Below are positions 18,774 through 27,179 of a stretch of 64,000 nt of DNA, in pieces. A program made the translations under genes and the position numbers. This stretch comes from Mycobacterium sp. 236(2023) (GTDB taxonomy: Bacteria > Actinomycetota > Actinomycetes > Mycobacteriales > Mycobacteriaceae). Under the pieces are notes generated by a model that had not been told where the DNA came from, did no database searches, and saw only the letters and a list, made by a program, of their open reading frames with translations. The stretch is taken from assembly GCF_029623955.1 (NCBI RefSeq), contig NZ_JARSBP010000010.1, positions 62,001-126,000 on the forward strand. Direction: 5' to 3'. Numbering within the stretch: position 1 is the stretch's first letter; the number at the start of each line of letters is the position of its first letter.

Positions 18774-19575
18774 AGTAGACCAGCTGGTGCGTGGTGACGA
18801 GTAGTTCGCCGGTGCGGCTCCAGATCTCGGCGGACTGGTCGAAGTAGCCACGGGAGAATCGGTTGGCGTGCGCCTGGCACAGCACGAAATCGCCGCCCGC
18901 AGTAGTGAGTTCCTCGACGCCGGCGTGGAAGTACGTCGTGAGTGAGATCGTGCCGGCAGGCACCGGCGCGCCACGCCTGAGGAAGACGCGCGGATAGAAG
19001 ATGTCGCTGACGGCCGCCAGTGCCGGGAAATCCAGGGGGCGGCCGACGCGGTCCCGCGCCCACAGCGTGGTGGTCGACGACGCGGCCGGGTCGGCACCCT
19101 TGCCGGGGATGGGCCCGTCGACGAAGCGCATGTCGTAGTTGCGCGCCCAGACGACCATCGGCGGCAACCCCGATGGCTCGATCTCGTCGGGCTCCGGCAC
19201 AGCGGGCCGGAGCCGTTCGGTGTCCGACCACGTATCGCGGCGCAGCCCGAAGACCGCGGTGGCATTCGTGACGACCGTGCCGTCCTCCGAAAGCTCGACC
19301 ATCCAGTGCTGGTTCGACCGATTGGTACGGACGACGGACGCTGTGATGTCGAACTCTCCGTCGGCGACGGGCGCCGTGAAGTTCACCGTGAGGGCGACGG
19401 GGTCGCCGATGCGGTCGGGATGGATTTCGATGGCCCGCAGCAACAGCGCGGCCGTCATCCCGCCGAACGGACCCACCATGTTGGCCCACTCGGCGCTGGT
19501 CTTGCCGCGTACCCGGCCTGGTTCGATGGTGTCGAGGCGGATGGCGTCGTCGAAAGGATGCTCAGCCAAAGTCAC
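18763..19575 (-). CDS. TesB-like double-hotdog acyl-CoA thioesterase
   Basis: 270-aa protein with two tandem hotdog domains of the 4HBT_3 type. The N-terminal half has the hallmark WANMVGPFGGMTAALLLRAIE (usually GPFGG) and LTVNFTAPVADGEFDITASVVR; the C-terminal half has TISLTTYFHAG and DFVLCQAHANRFSRGYFDQSAEIWSRTGELLVTTHQLVYF. The acyl-CoA preferred is unknown. Its start overlaps the preceding TetR gene by four bases, making it the last gene of a tautomerase-TetR-thioesterase operon. Confidence 0.88.
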   Translation of the reverse strand: MTLAEHPFDDAIRLDTIEPGRVRGKTSAEWANMVGPFGGMTAALLLRAIEIHPDRIGDPVALTVNFTAPVADGEFDITASVVRTNRSNQHWMVELSEDGTVVTNATAVFGLRRDTWSDTERLRPAVPEPDEIEPSGLPPMVVWARNYDMRFVDGPIPGKGADPAASSTTTLWARDRVGRPLDFPALAAVSDIFYPRVFLRRGAPVPAGTISLTTYFHAGVEELTTAGGDFVLCQAHANRFSRGYFDQSAEIWSRTGELLVTTHQLVYFKT

Positions 19576-20162
19576 GTGCCTTTCGTCAGTGCCAGGTCGA
19601 TCAATTGATGCAGCGACCGTCCAATGCTCTCTAGAGGTTCAGGCCCGCCGGATGCCCGTGCCAAAATAATGGCGCCCTCGATGCCGGCGAGAATCGCCAC
19701 CGCAAGATCGCGCGCGGCGGGTTCCTTCAACCCCCTGTCGACCATGGCATCGATGAGTATCTCGATCCACAGCTCAAAGCCGTCGTTCGCCGCCCGGCGC
19801 AATCCGGGTGCGGACCGTGATTCGACGGCTGCTGCGGCGACGGCGCAGCCCAGGTGGTACTCGCCGTCACGCATCATCGCGATCCACATCCCGACGAAGC
19901 TGTCGAGGGCATCGTGGAGCGTGCCCCGGACCATGATCGCCCGGACGACATCAGCCATCTCTTCGGCAGCGTAGGTGGTGGCCTCGGCAGCGAGTTGCGT
20001 GCGCCCTTCGGGGAAGTGGTAATAGATGGAGCCGCGGGGGGCGCCGCTGTGGGCGATGATGTCCGAAAAACCTGTTCCGACAACCCCGGTGGACCGCTGG
20101 AGTTGCGCGGCGCTGCGAAGCATCCGGGTGCGGGCATCGGTTCCCGCGGTGTCGTCGGGCAC
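19572..20162 (-). CDS. TetR/AcrR-family regulator
   Basis: 196 aa, GTG start at 20162. The helix-turn-helix TGFSDIIAHSGAPRGSIYYHFPEGRTQLAAEA is the YxRLYYHF-type recognition region, and the C-terminal domain contains MRDGEYHLGCAVAAAAVES, a pattern of the LmrA/YxaF-like C-terminal family. It overlaps its neighbours by one base upstream and four downstream, so all three genes form a tight operon. A 16-bp palindrome upstream of the operon is the likely operator, giving autoregulation. Confidence 0.9.
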   Translation of the reverse strand: MPDDTAGTDARTRMLRSAAQLQRSTGVVGTGFSDIIAHSGAPRGSIYYHFPEGRTQLAAEATTYAAEEMADVVRAIMVRGTLHDALDSFVGMWIAMMRDGEYHLGCAVAAAAVESRSAPGLRRAANDGFELWIEILIDAMVDRGLKEPAARDLAVAILAGIEGAIILARASGGPEPLESIGRSLHQLIDLALTKGT

Positions 20163-20596
20163 TAGGCGCCGACCACCGCGCCGGCGTCTGCGGAGCGCAG
20201 TTTGGCGATGAACTCCTGTTCGGCCTCCGGTGTCGTCGCCGGCAAGATCATCCCGGCTTCCATCGCCCAGTTCGGCGGGAAGTCGGCCACCGCCACGAGC
20301 AATCTCGTGGGCTCGATTCCTGTCACTGTCGACACAATTTCGTAGATTCGGCGCATCAGCTCATGACGGACTTCGTCGGTACGGCCCGCGCGGATATTGC
20401 CGCGGATCAGGATCGGAGACGCGGGTTTACCTCCGGTGAACGTGCGGCCCGCTGGCAGCTCCGGGAACGCTACGTGGACGAATTCGAATGGAGCGCCGGT
20501 GATGTCGACGTGCGCGCGGGTGATGCCGTCAGCAATCTCGGCCCGCTGCTCGTCAGTGAGCGCCCCTTCGGTGGTTGCACATTCGTAGAGCGGCAT
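20162..20596 (-). CDS. Tautomerase-superfamily protein (cis-CaaD-like)
   Basis: 144-aa fused double beta-alpha-beta protein. Removal of Met exposes catalytic Pro1 (MPLYECAT). In Pro1 numbering His28 is present, and an Arg-x-x-Arg pair (RAGR) occupies the place of Arg70/Arg73 of cis-3-chloroacrylic acid dehalogenase; a Glu in NWAMEAGMIL could match Glu114. Length also fits this group (about 149 aa), which in M. smegmatis includes a characterised low-activity homologue. The natural substrate is unknown. It is first in the operon with TetR and thioesterase, suggesting breakdown of an unsaturated acid. Confidence 0.85.
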   Translation of the reverse strand: MPLYECATTEGALTDEQRAEIADGITRAHVDITGAPFEFVHVAFPELPAGRTFTGGKPASPILIRGNIRAGRTDEVRHELMRRIYEIVSTVTGIEPTRLLVAVADFPPNWAMEAGMILPATTPEAEQEFIAKLRSADAGAVVGA

Positions 20597-20623
20597 TTGT
20601 TCGACCTTTCACCAATTCGAATC

Positions 20624-20639
20624 TGTATGACGACATACA
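20624..20639. promoter_or_regulatory. Probable operator of the tautomerase-TetR-thioesterase operon
   Basis: A perfect 6-bp inverted repeat TGTATG/CATACA with 4-base spacer ACGA lies 28 bases upstream of the tautomerase start, the usual place for a TetR operator. Confidence 0.6.
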
Positions 20640-20696
20640 TAGTCACACCCGGCGTGCGGCAGCGTCAAGAGAAGAATGACGGAGATCCGCGGTCGC

Positions 20697-23405
20697 TCAG
20701 TGCGCGGCGGAGTCCCAACTGCGCCCATAGCCGACAGAGACTTCGAGCGGCACATCAAGCGCGTAGGCGCTGCCCATGTGCTCGCGGACCAACGCATCGA
20801 GGGTTTCGCGTTCCCCGTCGGCCACCTCGAACAGCAATTCGTCGTGTACCTGCAGCAGGGTGCGCGACGAGAGCCCGGCGTCCTTGATGGCCTGGTCGAC
20901 GTTGATCATCGCGACCTTGATGATGTCGGCGGCGCTCCCCTGGATCGGCGCGTTGAGCGCCGCCCGCTCTGCCGCCTCGCGCACCTGCCGGTTGCTGCTG
21001 TCGAGCTCGGGCAGGTAGCGCCGGCGTCCGAACACCGTCGACGTGTAACCGTCTTTGCGGGCCTGATCCACCACGTCCCGCAGGTAGTCACGCACGCCGC
21101 CGAACCGGGCGAAATACTGCTCCATCTGCTCTTTGGCTTCTTCGGTCGAGATCTTGAGCTGCTGGGACAGACCGTAGGCGCTGAGCCCGTAGGCCAATCC
21201 GTAGGACATGGCCTTGACGCGACGCCGCAGCTCGGCGGTGACCTCGTCGATCGGCACCGAGAACGCCCGCGATGCGACGAACGAATGCAGATCCTCGCCG
21301 GTGTTGAACGCTTCGATAAGGCCCTCGTCGTGCGACAGATGGGCCATGATGCGCATCTCGATCTGGCTGTAGTCGGCCGTCATCAACTCGGAGAAACCCT
21401 TGCCGACGACGAAGCCGTCGCGGATACGGCGTCCCGCTTCGGTGCGGATCGGAATGTTCTGCAGGTTCGGCTCGGTGGACGACAGGCGGCCCGTCGCCGC
21501 GATCGTCTGGTTGAACGTCGTGTGGATGCGTCCATCGGAGGCGACCGCGTTCAGCAGTCCGTCGACGGTGACCTTCAGCCGCGTCGCGTCGCGGTGAGTC
21601 AGCAGGTGCTGCAGGAACGGATGCCCCGTTTTGTCGAACAGCGATTGGAGAGCATCGGCATCGGTGGTGTAACCGGTCTTGGTGCGCTTGGTCTTCGGCA
21701 TCTCGAGCTCGTCGAACAGGACGACCTGCAGCTGCTTGGGTGACCCGAGGTTGATCTGCTTGCCGATCACGGCATAGGCCGCCTCGGCCGCGTCGCGGAT
21801 CTGGCCGGCGAACTCACTCTGCAACTCGGTGAGCAGGTCCAGGTCGACGGCAATGCCCGCGGTCTCCGCCTCGGCCAGTGCCCGCTGGACCGGCAGCTCC
21901 ATACTGCCCAGCAGCGCGGACGAGTCGATGCGGGCCAGCTCCTCATCGAGCGCGTCGGCCAGATCCATCACCGCGCTGGCGCGCAGCAGCAGTGTCTGTA
22001 CGGCCTGTTCGTCAACGCCCTCGCCGTCATCGAGCAGGGAAAGTTGTTGCTGCTCAGGGTTATCGGCTCGCAGCTCGCGCTTCAGATAGCGCAGGGAGAG
22101 GTCATCGAGCGAGAAGCTGCGCTGCCCCGGCCGCACCAGATAGGCGGCCAGCGCGGTGTCCGAAGTGACGCCGTTGAGCGTCCATCCGCGACCGAGCAGG
22201 TCATGTTTGGCGAGCTTGGCTTCGTGCAGGGCCTTCGGCACGGCGTCGTCGGCCAGCCACGACGACAACGCCGCCTCGTCCTCGGGATCGAGGCTGGTGG
22301 TGTCGATGTACCTGCCGTCGCCATCGGGCGAGACGATCGCGATGGCCGTGGCGTCACTGTCGAAAGCGAGGTGATTGCCGACGACGGCCACACCGAAGCG
22401 CCGGCCGTGGCTGTGTTCGGCCAGCCACGCCGACAACGTGCCGGCCTCCAGAGCCCCACCGCGGACGTCGAACCCTTCCTCCACCTCCGGGTCGGCCGAA
22501 GCCAGCGTGTCGAACAGCCGGTCGCGGAGTACCCGGAACTCGAGGTCGTCGAAGAGCCGGTGGATGTGGTCGCGATCCCATGGCTGCATCCGCAAGGTGT
22601 CCGGAGTCTGCGCCAGCGGGACGTCCTTCACGAGCTCAGTCAGCTGCCGGTTGAGCAGCACGCCCGACAGGTGTGCGCGCAGCGCGTCGCCCACTTTGCC
22701 CTTAACCTTGTCGACGTTGTCGACCAACGACTGCAGTGACCCGTATTCGGCGATCCACTTGGTTGCTGTCTTCTCCCCGACTCCCGGAATTCCGGGCAGG
22801 TTGTCGCTCGGGTCGCCGCGCAGCGCCGCGAAGTCCGGGTACTGGGTCGGTGTGAGCCCGTACTTCTCCTGGACGGCCTCGGGCGTGAATCGCGTCAGCT
22901 CGCTGACCCCCTTGCGCGGATACAGCACGGTGACGTCGTCGCTGACCAGTTGCAGCGCATCGCGGTCACCGGTCACGACCAGAACCCGGTGCCCTTCGGC
23001 CTCGGCCTGCGTCGCAAGTGTGGCGATGATGTCGTCGGCTTCGAAGCCGGCCTCGGCGAGCACGGTGATGCCCAGCGCCCCGAGCACCTCCTTGGTGATG
23101 TCGATCTGACCGCGGAACTCGTCGGGTGTCGCCGAACGGCCTTCCTTGTACTCCGGGTACTTCTCCTTGCGGAACGTCTGACGGGACACGTCGAACGCGG
23201 CGGCGATGTGGCTGGGTTGCTCGTCGCGGATCAGGTTGATCAGCATGGCCGTGAAGCCGTAGACAGCGTTGGTGGTCAGCCCGCCCTGGGTCTTGAAGTT
23301 CTCGGCCGGCAGCGCGTAGAACGCACGAAACGCCAGCGAGTTGCCGTCCAGCAGCATCAGGGTCGGCTTGGTGTCGGTCTCCGATGCGGTCTTGGCAGGG
23401 CTCAC
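20697..23405 (-). CDS. polA: DNA polymerase I
   Basis: 902-aa repair and Okazaki-processing polymerase (M. tuberculosis 904). Domains in order: 5' nuclease (TLMLLDGNSLAFRAFYALP, AGFEADDIIATLA, VTGDRDALQLV), a degenerate 3'-5' exonuclease domain in the middle lacking the usual DEDD acid set, and the family A polymerase with motif A TADYSQIEMRIMAHLS, motif B RRVKAMSYGLAYGLSAYGLS and motif C QVHDELLFEV. GTG 23405 (MSPAKTASETD) is preferred over upstream codons because a TAGAGT -10 ends seven bases before it, indicating a leaderless mRNA. Confidence 0.97.
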   Translation of the reverse strand: MSPAKTASETDTKPTLMLLDGNSLAFRAFYALPAENFKTQGGLTTNAVYGFTAMLINLIRDEQPSHIAAAFDVSRQTFRKEKYPEYKEGRSATPDEFRGQIDITKEVLGALGITVLAEAGFEADDIIATLATQAEAEGHRVLVVTGDRDALQLVSDDVTVLYPRKGVSELTRFTPEAVQEKYGLTPTQYPDFAALRGDPSDNLPGIPGVGEKTATKWIAEYGSLQSLVDNVDKVKGKVGDALRAHLSGVLLNRQLTELVKDVPLAQTPDTLRMQPWDRDHIHRLFDDLEFRVLRDRLFDTLASADPEVEEGFDVRGGALEAGTLSAWLAEHSHGRRFGVAVVGNHLAFDSDATAIAIVSPDGDGRYIDTTSLDPEDEAALSSWLADDAVPKALHEAKLAKHDLLGRGWTLNGVTSDTALAAYLVRPGQRSFSLDDLSLRYLKRELRADNPEQQQLSLLDDGEGVDEQAVQTLLLRASAVMDLADALDEELARIDSSALLGSMELPVQRALAEAETAGIAVDLDLLTELQSEFAGQIRDAAEAAYAVIGKQINLGSPKQLQVVLFDELEMPKTKRTKTGYTTDADALQSLFDKTGHPFLQHLLTHRDATRLKVTVDGLLNAVASDGRIHTTFNQTIAATGRLSSTEPNLQNIPIRTEAGRRIRDGFVVGKGFSELMTADYSQIEMRIMAHLSHDEGLIEAFNTGEDLHSFVASRAFSVPIDEVTAELRRRVKAMSYGLAYGLSAYGLSQQLKISTEEAKEQMEQYFARFGGVRDYLRDVVDQARKDGYTSTVFGRRRYLPELDSSNRQVREAAERAALNAPIQGSAADIIKVAMINVDQAIKDAGLSSRTLLQVHDELLFEVADGERETLDALVREHMGSAYALDVPLEVSVGYGRSWDSAAH

Positions 23406-23412
23406 GGAGTTC

Positions 23413-23435
23413 ACTCTAGGCAGTCGGTCCGACAG
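23413..23435 (-). promoter_or_regulatory. Possible damage-type leaderless promoter of polA
   Basis: Minus strand: CTGTCGGAC, eight bases, TAGAGT, then seven bases to the GTG. The TGTCGG core and spacing resemble the uvrA and uvrB elements, but the last two bases of the upstream box differ, so regulation by PafBC is tentative. Confidence 0.4.
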
Positions 23436-23465
23436 CGTGACCACCCTGGGCGGGCGGTCACGCAA

Positions 23466-24350
23466 TCACGCCTGGCGACCTGATCTGATCATCTGCCGTG
23501 CCCGCTCGCTGAGGAGGCGCGCCGCTGGTTCTGTGTTGTCACTGCGCCACGCCCACACCAGCCTTCCCCGAAGCTCGGGCGACAACCGCAATGCGTGCAG
23601 GTCACCCCTGCGGGTCATCGATTGCGGCACGATCGCGACACCCAACCCGTGACGCGCCAGCTCGGCGAGCTCGGCCGGACTGGTCGCCTCGAACGCGATG
23701 CGGGGACGCAAACCTGCCGTGGCACAGGCATTGTCGAGCCGGGATCGAAGACCGGTGCCGACAGGAAGCGAAATCAGCGGGTAGTCGCAGAGCTTCTGCA
23801 GCGACACCACTTTCCGGCGGGCGAGCGGATGCTGGGTGGCGACGGTGGCTTCGAGCGCCTCATCGGTGATCACCTCGAACTCCAGCCCCGCGGGTTCTTC
23901 GTCGATGCCGATCGACACGATCGCGGCGTCGAGGCGGCCGTCGTCCAGTTTGGCGAGCAGCACGTCAGAATTGTCAGCGCCGAGCGTGACCTCGACGGCG
24001 GGATGGTCGGCGTGGAAGCCGGCGATCAGGCCCGCGACGTCCACCGGGTGAAGGGTCACGGTGCCGATCGATACCGATCCGCGAACGAGGTTCGACACCT
24101 CGTCCACGGCCGCCTGAGCGGAGCGCACCGCCGACAGTGCCGCCTTGGCGTGCGGCAGCAGAGCCGCGCCGGCCTGCGTCAGCTGGACATCGCGACTCGA
24201 TCTCGTCAGCAACGGCTGCCCCACCTGCCGTTCGAGGCGTCGGATCTGCGCGCTGACGGCGGGTTGCGCGACGTGTTCGCGCTCGGCAGCCCTGGTGAAG
24301 CTGCGTTCCTCCACCACCGCCACGAAATATTCGAGCTGACGTAGCTCCAT
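23466..24350 (-). CDS. LysR-family transcriptional regulator
   Basis: 294 aa. The N-terminal winged helix-turn-helix reads MELRQLEYFVAVVEERSFTRAAEREHVAQPAVSAQIRRLERQ, and the rest is the periplasmic-binding-like effector domain. ATG 24350 is chosen over TTG/ATG two codons earlier because MELRQL is the family start. It is divergent from an FAD monooxygenase/hydrolase pair and probably activates it in response to an aromatic or related substrate. A perfect T-N11-A palindrome overlaps its own start codon, fitting autorepression. Confidence 0.93.
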   Translation of the reverse strand: MELRQLEYFVAVVEERSFTRAAEREHVAQPAVSAQIRRLERQVGQPLLTRSSRDVQLTQAGAALLPHAKAALSAVRSAQAAVDEVSNLVRGSVSIGTVTLHPVDVAGLIAGFHADHPAVEVTLGADNSDVLLAKLDDGRLDAAIVSIGIDEEPAGLEFEVITDEALEATVATQHPLARRKVVSLQKLCDYPLISLPVGTGLRSRLDNACATAGLRPRIAFEATSPAELAELARHGLGVAIVPQSMTRRGDLHALRLSPELRGRLVWAWRSDNTEPAARLLSERARQMIRSGRQA

Positions 24351-24363
24351 AAGCAAAGCTTAT
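24349..24363. promoter_or_regulatory. LysR-box palindrome between lysR and the monooxygenase gene
   Basis: ATAAGC-AAA-GCTTAT is a perfect inverted repeat containing the T-N11-A signature of LysR sites. It overlaps the lysR start codon and lies about 60 bases from the monooxygenase ATG. A second partial dyad (ACTT-N4-AAGT) is at 24389-24400. Confidence 0.7.
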
Positions 24364-24421
24364 CGAAAGCAGACTCAGACGGTATTGGACTTATGCAAGT
24401 GTCTTTCGCAGGGTGGGAGTC

Positions 24422-25561
24422 ATGACAACAACACCGACTGTGATGATCGCCGGTGCCGGAATCGGTGGACTCACCGCCGCGCTGGCGCTCCATCAACGCG
24501 GCATCGAGGTGACTGTCCTCGATAAGGCGACGACCCTCAAGCCGCTCGGGGTGGGCATCAACCTGCTGCCGCACGCGGTTCGCGAGCTCGACAGCCTCGG
24601 ATTCGGCCGGCAACTGGAGTCGATATCGGTTGCCCCGAAAGCGATTTCGTACTACGACAGTCGCGGCGAGCACCTGTTTCGCGAGCCACGAGGAATCGCA
24701 GGGGGGTATTCGCATCCCCAACGTTCGGTGCACCGCGGCTGCCTGCACGCGATGCTCGTCGAGGCGGTGACCGAGCGGCTCGGCCCCTCCGCCCTCCGCG
24801 CCGGCGCCGGCCTGACCCGGTTCACGCCGTCCGGCGACGGCGTCACCGCCCATACCGCCGACGGTGACCACCACGCCGACATCCTTGTCGGCGCCGACGG
24901 CGTCAATTCCGTCGTCCGGGCCCAACTTCACCCCGGACCCGACCCGCTGCTGTGGTCCGGCGTGCGAATGTATCGCGGCGCCGCGCGCATGCAGCCGTTC
25001 CTGGACGGCCTGACGATGGCCATCGTCCAGGGCGGAAACGGCGTCGACCTCGTCACGTACCCGATCGGCGGCGGTCTGGTGAACTGGGTTCTTCAGGTCG
25101 ACGACGGCGCACCCGGGCCGCTCCCCGGCGACGTCGGGTGGAACGAAGCGGCCGATCCCGGCCTGGTCGCGTCCTACGTCGCAGACTGGGATCTCGACTG
25201 GCTCGACGCAGCCAGACTCCCCCACCTCAGTGACGCCGTGTTCGAGTACCCGATGGTCGACCGCGACGTCCTGCCGCGCTGGGGCAACGACGCCGTGACG
25301 CTGCTCGGCGACGCCGCCCACCCGATGTACCCGGTCGGCGCCAACGGTGCGTCCCAGGCCATCGTCGACGCCCGGGTCCTGGCCGACGAACTGCACCGCG
25401 ACCCACGCCACGGACTGCGCTCCTACGAGGCGCAGCGTCGGCCCGAAACCGCCGAGGTCATCGCCGCGAACCGGAAGTTGCACGCCGCAGGCACGAAGAG
25501 TCCCGACGACATCGCCCGCGTCACCGCCACCTACCGCACCGACACAGCAAGGAGCAGCTGA
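24422..25561 (+). CDS. FAD-dependent aromatic-type monooxygenase
   Basis: 379-aa group A flavoprotein hydroxylase, salicylate hydroxylase-like. It has the dinucleotide motif AGAGIGGLTAALAL at residues 10-23, the DG motif ILVGADGVNSVVR and the GD motif VTLLGDAAHPMYPVGANGASQAIVDA. It would use NAD(P)H and O2 to hydroxylate a ring or similar substrate; identity unknown. ATG 24422 has an AGGGTGGGAG ribosome site; a GTG nine bases upstream is less likely. Its stop overlaps the start of the hydrolase (TGATG), so the two enzymes are co-translated and probably act in sequence under the divergent LysR regulator. Confidence 0.92.
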   Translation: MTTTPTVMIAGAGIGGLTAALALHQRGIEVTVLDKATTLKPLGVGINLLPHAVRELDSLGFGRQLESISVAPKAISYYDSRGEHLFREPRGIAGGYSHPQRSVHRGCLHAMLVEAVTERLGPSALRAGAGLTRFTPSGDGVTAHTADGDHHADILVGADGVNSVVRAQLHPGPDPLLWSGVRMYRGAARMQPFLDGLTMAIVQGGNGVDLVTYPIGGGLVNWVLQVDDGAPGPLPGDVGWNEAADPGLVASYVADWDLDWLDAARLPHLSDAVFEYPMVDRDVLPRWGNDAVTLLGDAAHPMYPVGANGASQAIVDARVLADELHRDPRHGLRSYEAQRRPETAEVIAANRKLHAAGTKSPDDIARVTATYRTDTARSS

Positions 25562-26244
25562 TGAGCACCTATGTCTTGATCCCCGGAATGTGCCACGGCG
25601 CATGGTGTTTCGACGACCTCGCCACCTCACTGCGCGCCGCCGGGCACCACGTCCTGGCGATCACGCTGACCGGCGTGGCCGAGCGGTCACACCTGATGCC
25701 CGGCGCAGTGAACCTCGACACCCATATCGCCGACGTCCTCGCAGCCATCGACAACGACGACAAGGCGGGTGACGACCTGATCCTCGTCGGGCACAGTTAC
25801 GGCGGCGCGGTGATCACCGGCGTCGCCGACCGGATTGCCGACCGCGTCGACTCACTGATCTTCCTCGACGCCGTGGTTCTGCGCGACGGCGAAGCGTGCT
25901 GGGACGTCGTCAACGACGAGGAACGCGCCTGGTACGTCAAGGTCGATGAGACCGGATTTGGTGTCCCACCGATGCCGTTCTTCGATTCGCGGGCCACTGC
26001 GCATCCGCTCGCGACAGTGCTGCAACCGCTGCGCCTCACCGGTGACCTGAACCGGTTCCGCCGGCGCGTCTTCGTCTACGCCTTGGACTGGCCGGGAAAG
26101 TCGCCCCTTCAGGCGTCGTATGACCGCGTCCGCGACGATCCGGGCTGGATCTGTCACGAACTCGACGGCAAGCACAACCTGATGCGGGACAACCCCGAGG
26201 ACCTGCTGCGGATCCTGTTGGACGCGGCGGATTCTCACACTTGA
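25561..26244 (+). CDS. Alpha/beta-fold hydrolase (esterase-like)
   Basis: 227-aa protein of the compact EstC/salicylate-esterase-like group. The oxyanion motif is GMCHGAW at residues 9-15, nucleophile Ser79 lies in VGHSYGGAV, and a C-terminal His is in HELDGKHNLM. The acidic residue is probably in the VYALDWPGKS region. It is translationally coupled to the FAD monooxygenase and may hydrolyse its product or an ester precursor. Its last ten bases overlap the convergent gene that follows. Confidence 0.88.
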   Translation: MSTYVLIPGMCHGAWCFDDLATSLRAAGHHVLAITLTGVAERSHLMPGAVNLDTHIADVLAAIDNDDKAGDDLILVGHSYGGAVITGVADRIADRVDSLIFLDAVVLRDGEACWDVVNDEERAWYVKVDETGFGVPPMPFFDSRATAHPLATVLQPLRLTGDLNRFRRRVFVYALDWPGKSPLQASYDRVRDDPGWICHELDGKHNLMRDNPEDLLRILLDAADSHT

Positions 26245-26672
26245 GACGTGCGGATCCAGTCGATCGCCATGTCGTGGGGATTCTGCGGGTCGACGTACAC
26301 TGCGAGTGCCGCGCCCGGCTGCACCCGTGCGAGGTGCATGTGGGCGACGACTTCGTCAAAAACCGCTCCGTAGGAGGGTGTTCCGTCATCGCGGCGCACC
26401 TGCGCCTGGATGCGCACGACGGGCGACATGTTCATGTACGAGCCGACGGTCCAGACGCCCTCGACGGTTACGGTGCCCGGCAGACCTGCACCGTTCGTCA
26501 GCTGGGAGTGCCGCATCATCTTCAGGCCGATCTCGGAGGCGTCCGCGGCCTCGTGGATCCGGTTGGGGATGTCGCCGATCTGGCCGAAGAACGAGGACGG
26601 ACGTCCCTGCGACTCCAGGTATTGCTTGTTGGCGCCATATATCCGCGCCCAGTCCTTGAACGGGTTCGGCAT
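26235..26672 (-). CDS. Conserved hypothetical protein
   Basis: 145-aa soluble protein starting MPNPFKDWARIYGANKQYLESQGRP. It has a helical N-terminus and a C-terminal beta-rich segment (GTVTVEGVWTVGSYMNMSPVVRIQAQVRRDDG...ALAVYVDPQNPHDMAIDWI) reminiscent of small OB/SHOCT-associated domains found in actinobacterial proteins. No catalytic motif. The start overlaps the stop of the gene before it by one base (TGATG), so the pair is co-translated. It lies divergent from DUF35/Ltp. Function unknown. Confidence 0.8.
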   Translation of the reverse strand: MPNPFKDWARIYGANKQYLESQGRPSSFFGQIGDIPNRIHEAADASEIGLKMMRHSQLTNGAGLPGTVTVEGVWTVGSYMNMSPVVRIQAQVRRDDGTPSYGAVFDEVVAHMHLARVQPGAALAVYVDPQNPHDMAIDWIRTSQV

Positions 26673-27049
26673 CAGTAGCCCAACAGCTTGCGGAACTGCT
26701 GGCCGACCGCCATCGACTGGCCCATCCGCTGCACCCAGCCTTCGAGGGCTGCCTTGGCGTCGGTCGGATTCCAGCCGCGCTCCTGGGCGAGGGTGATCAT
26801 GCCTGCCTCGGTGTTGATTCCGCGTGCCTGCGCGTCGCGGGCGAGGTCGGCGTAGTCCTGCAGCGAGATGCCGTTGATCGGCTCCCAAATCGGGTCGTCG
26901 GTGGCAACCGAGCGGGTCGAGGGCCCGCCGAACGCCGCCGGATCGATCAGCCCGGCGCCCCGCACGTGCACGGCTCCCGGCTGCTGCGGCTGGTTAAACG
27001 CCTGCTGCGTCTGCTGTGCGGCTTCTTTGGCTTTCTTGAGGAATCCCAT
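26672..27049 (-). CDS. Small hypothetical protein, Gln-rich N-terminus
   Basis: 125 aa. An amphipathic Lys/Gln-rich N-terminus (MGFLKKAKEAAQQTQQAFNQ) is followed by a short domain with EPINGISLQDYADLARDAQARGINTEAGM and RGWNPTDAKAALEGWVQRM, helical segments repeated in several mycobacterial hypothetical proteins. The ATG 27049 has a clear AAGGAGA ribosome site. It heads a two-gene operon with the hypothetical protein at 26235. No membrane segment; function unknown. Confidence 0.85.
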   Translation of the reverse strand: MGFLKKAKEAAQQTQQAFNQPQQPGAVHVRGAGLIDPAAFGGPSTRSVATDDPIWEPINGISLQDYADLARDAQARGINTEAGMITLAQERGWNPTDAKAALEGWVQRMGQSMAVGQQFRKLLGY

Positions 27050-27179
27050 TGTTGTCTCCTTGGTCGTTGGCCTGGGTGGCTTCGACCAAGTCCACACCTG
27101 GGTGCCTGCTACCGATCCCAACTACGGGAAAACTGGAACACGTTTCAGAATTCGGCCATGGACTCGGTACGCTGACCGC

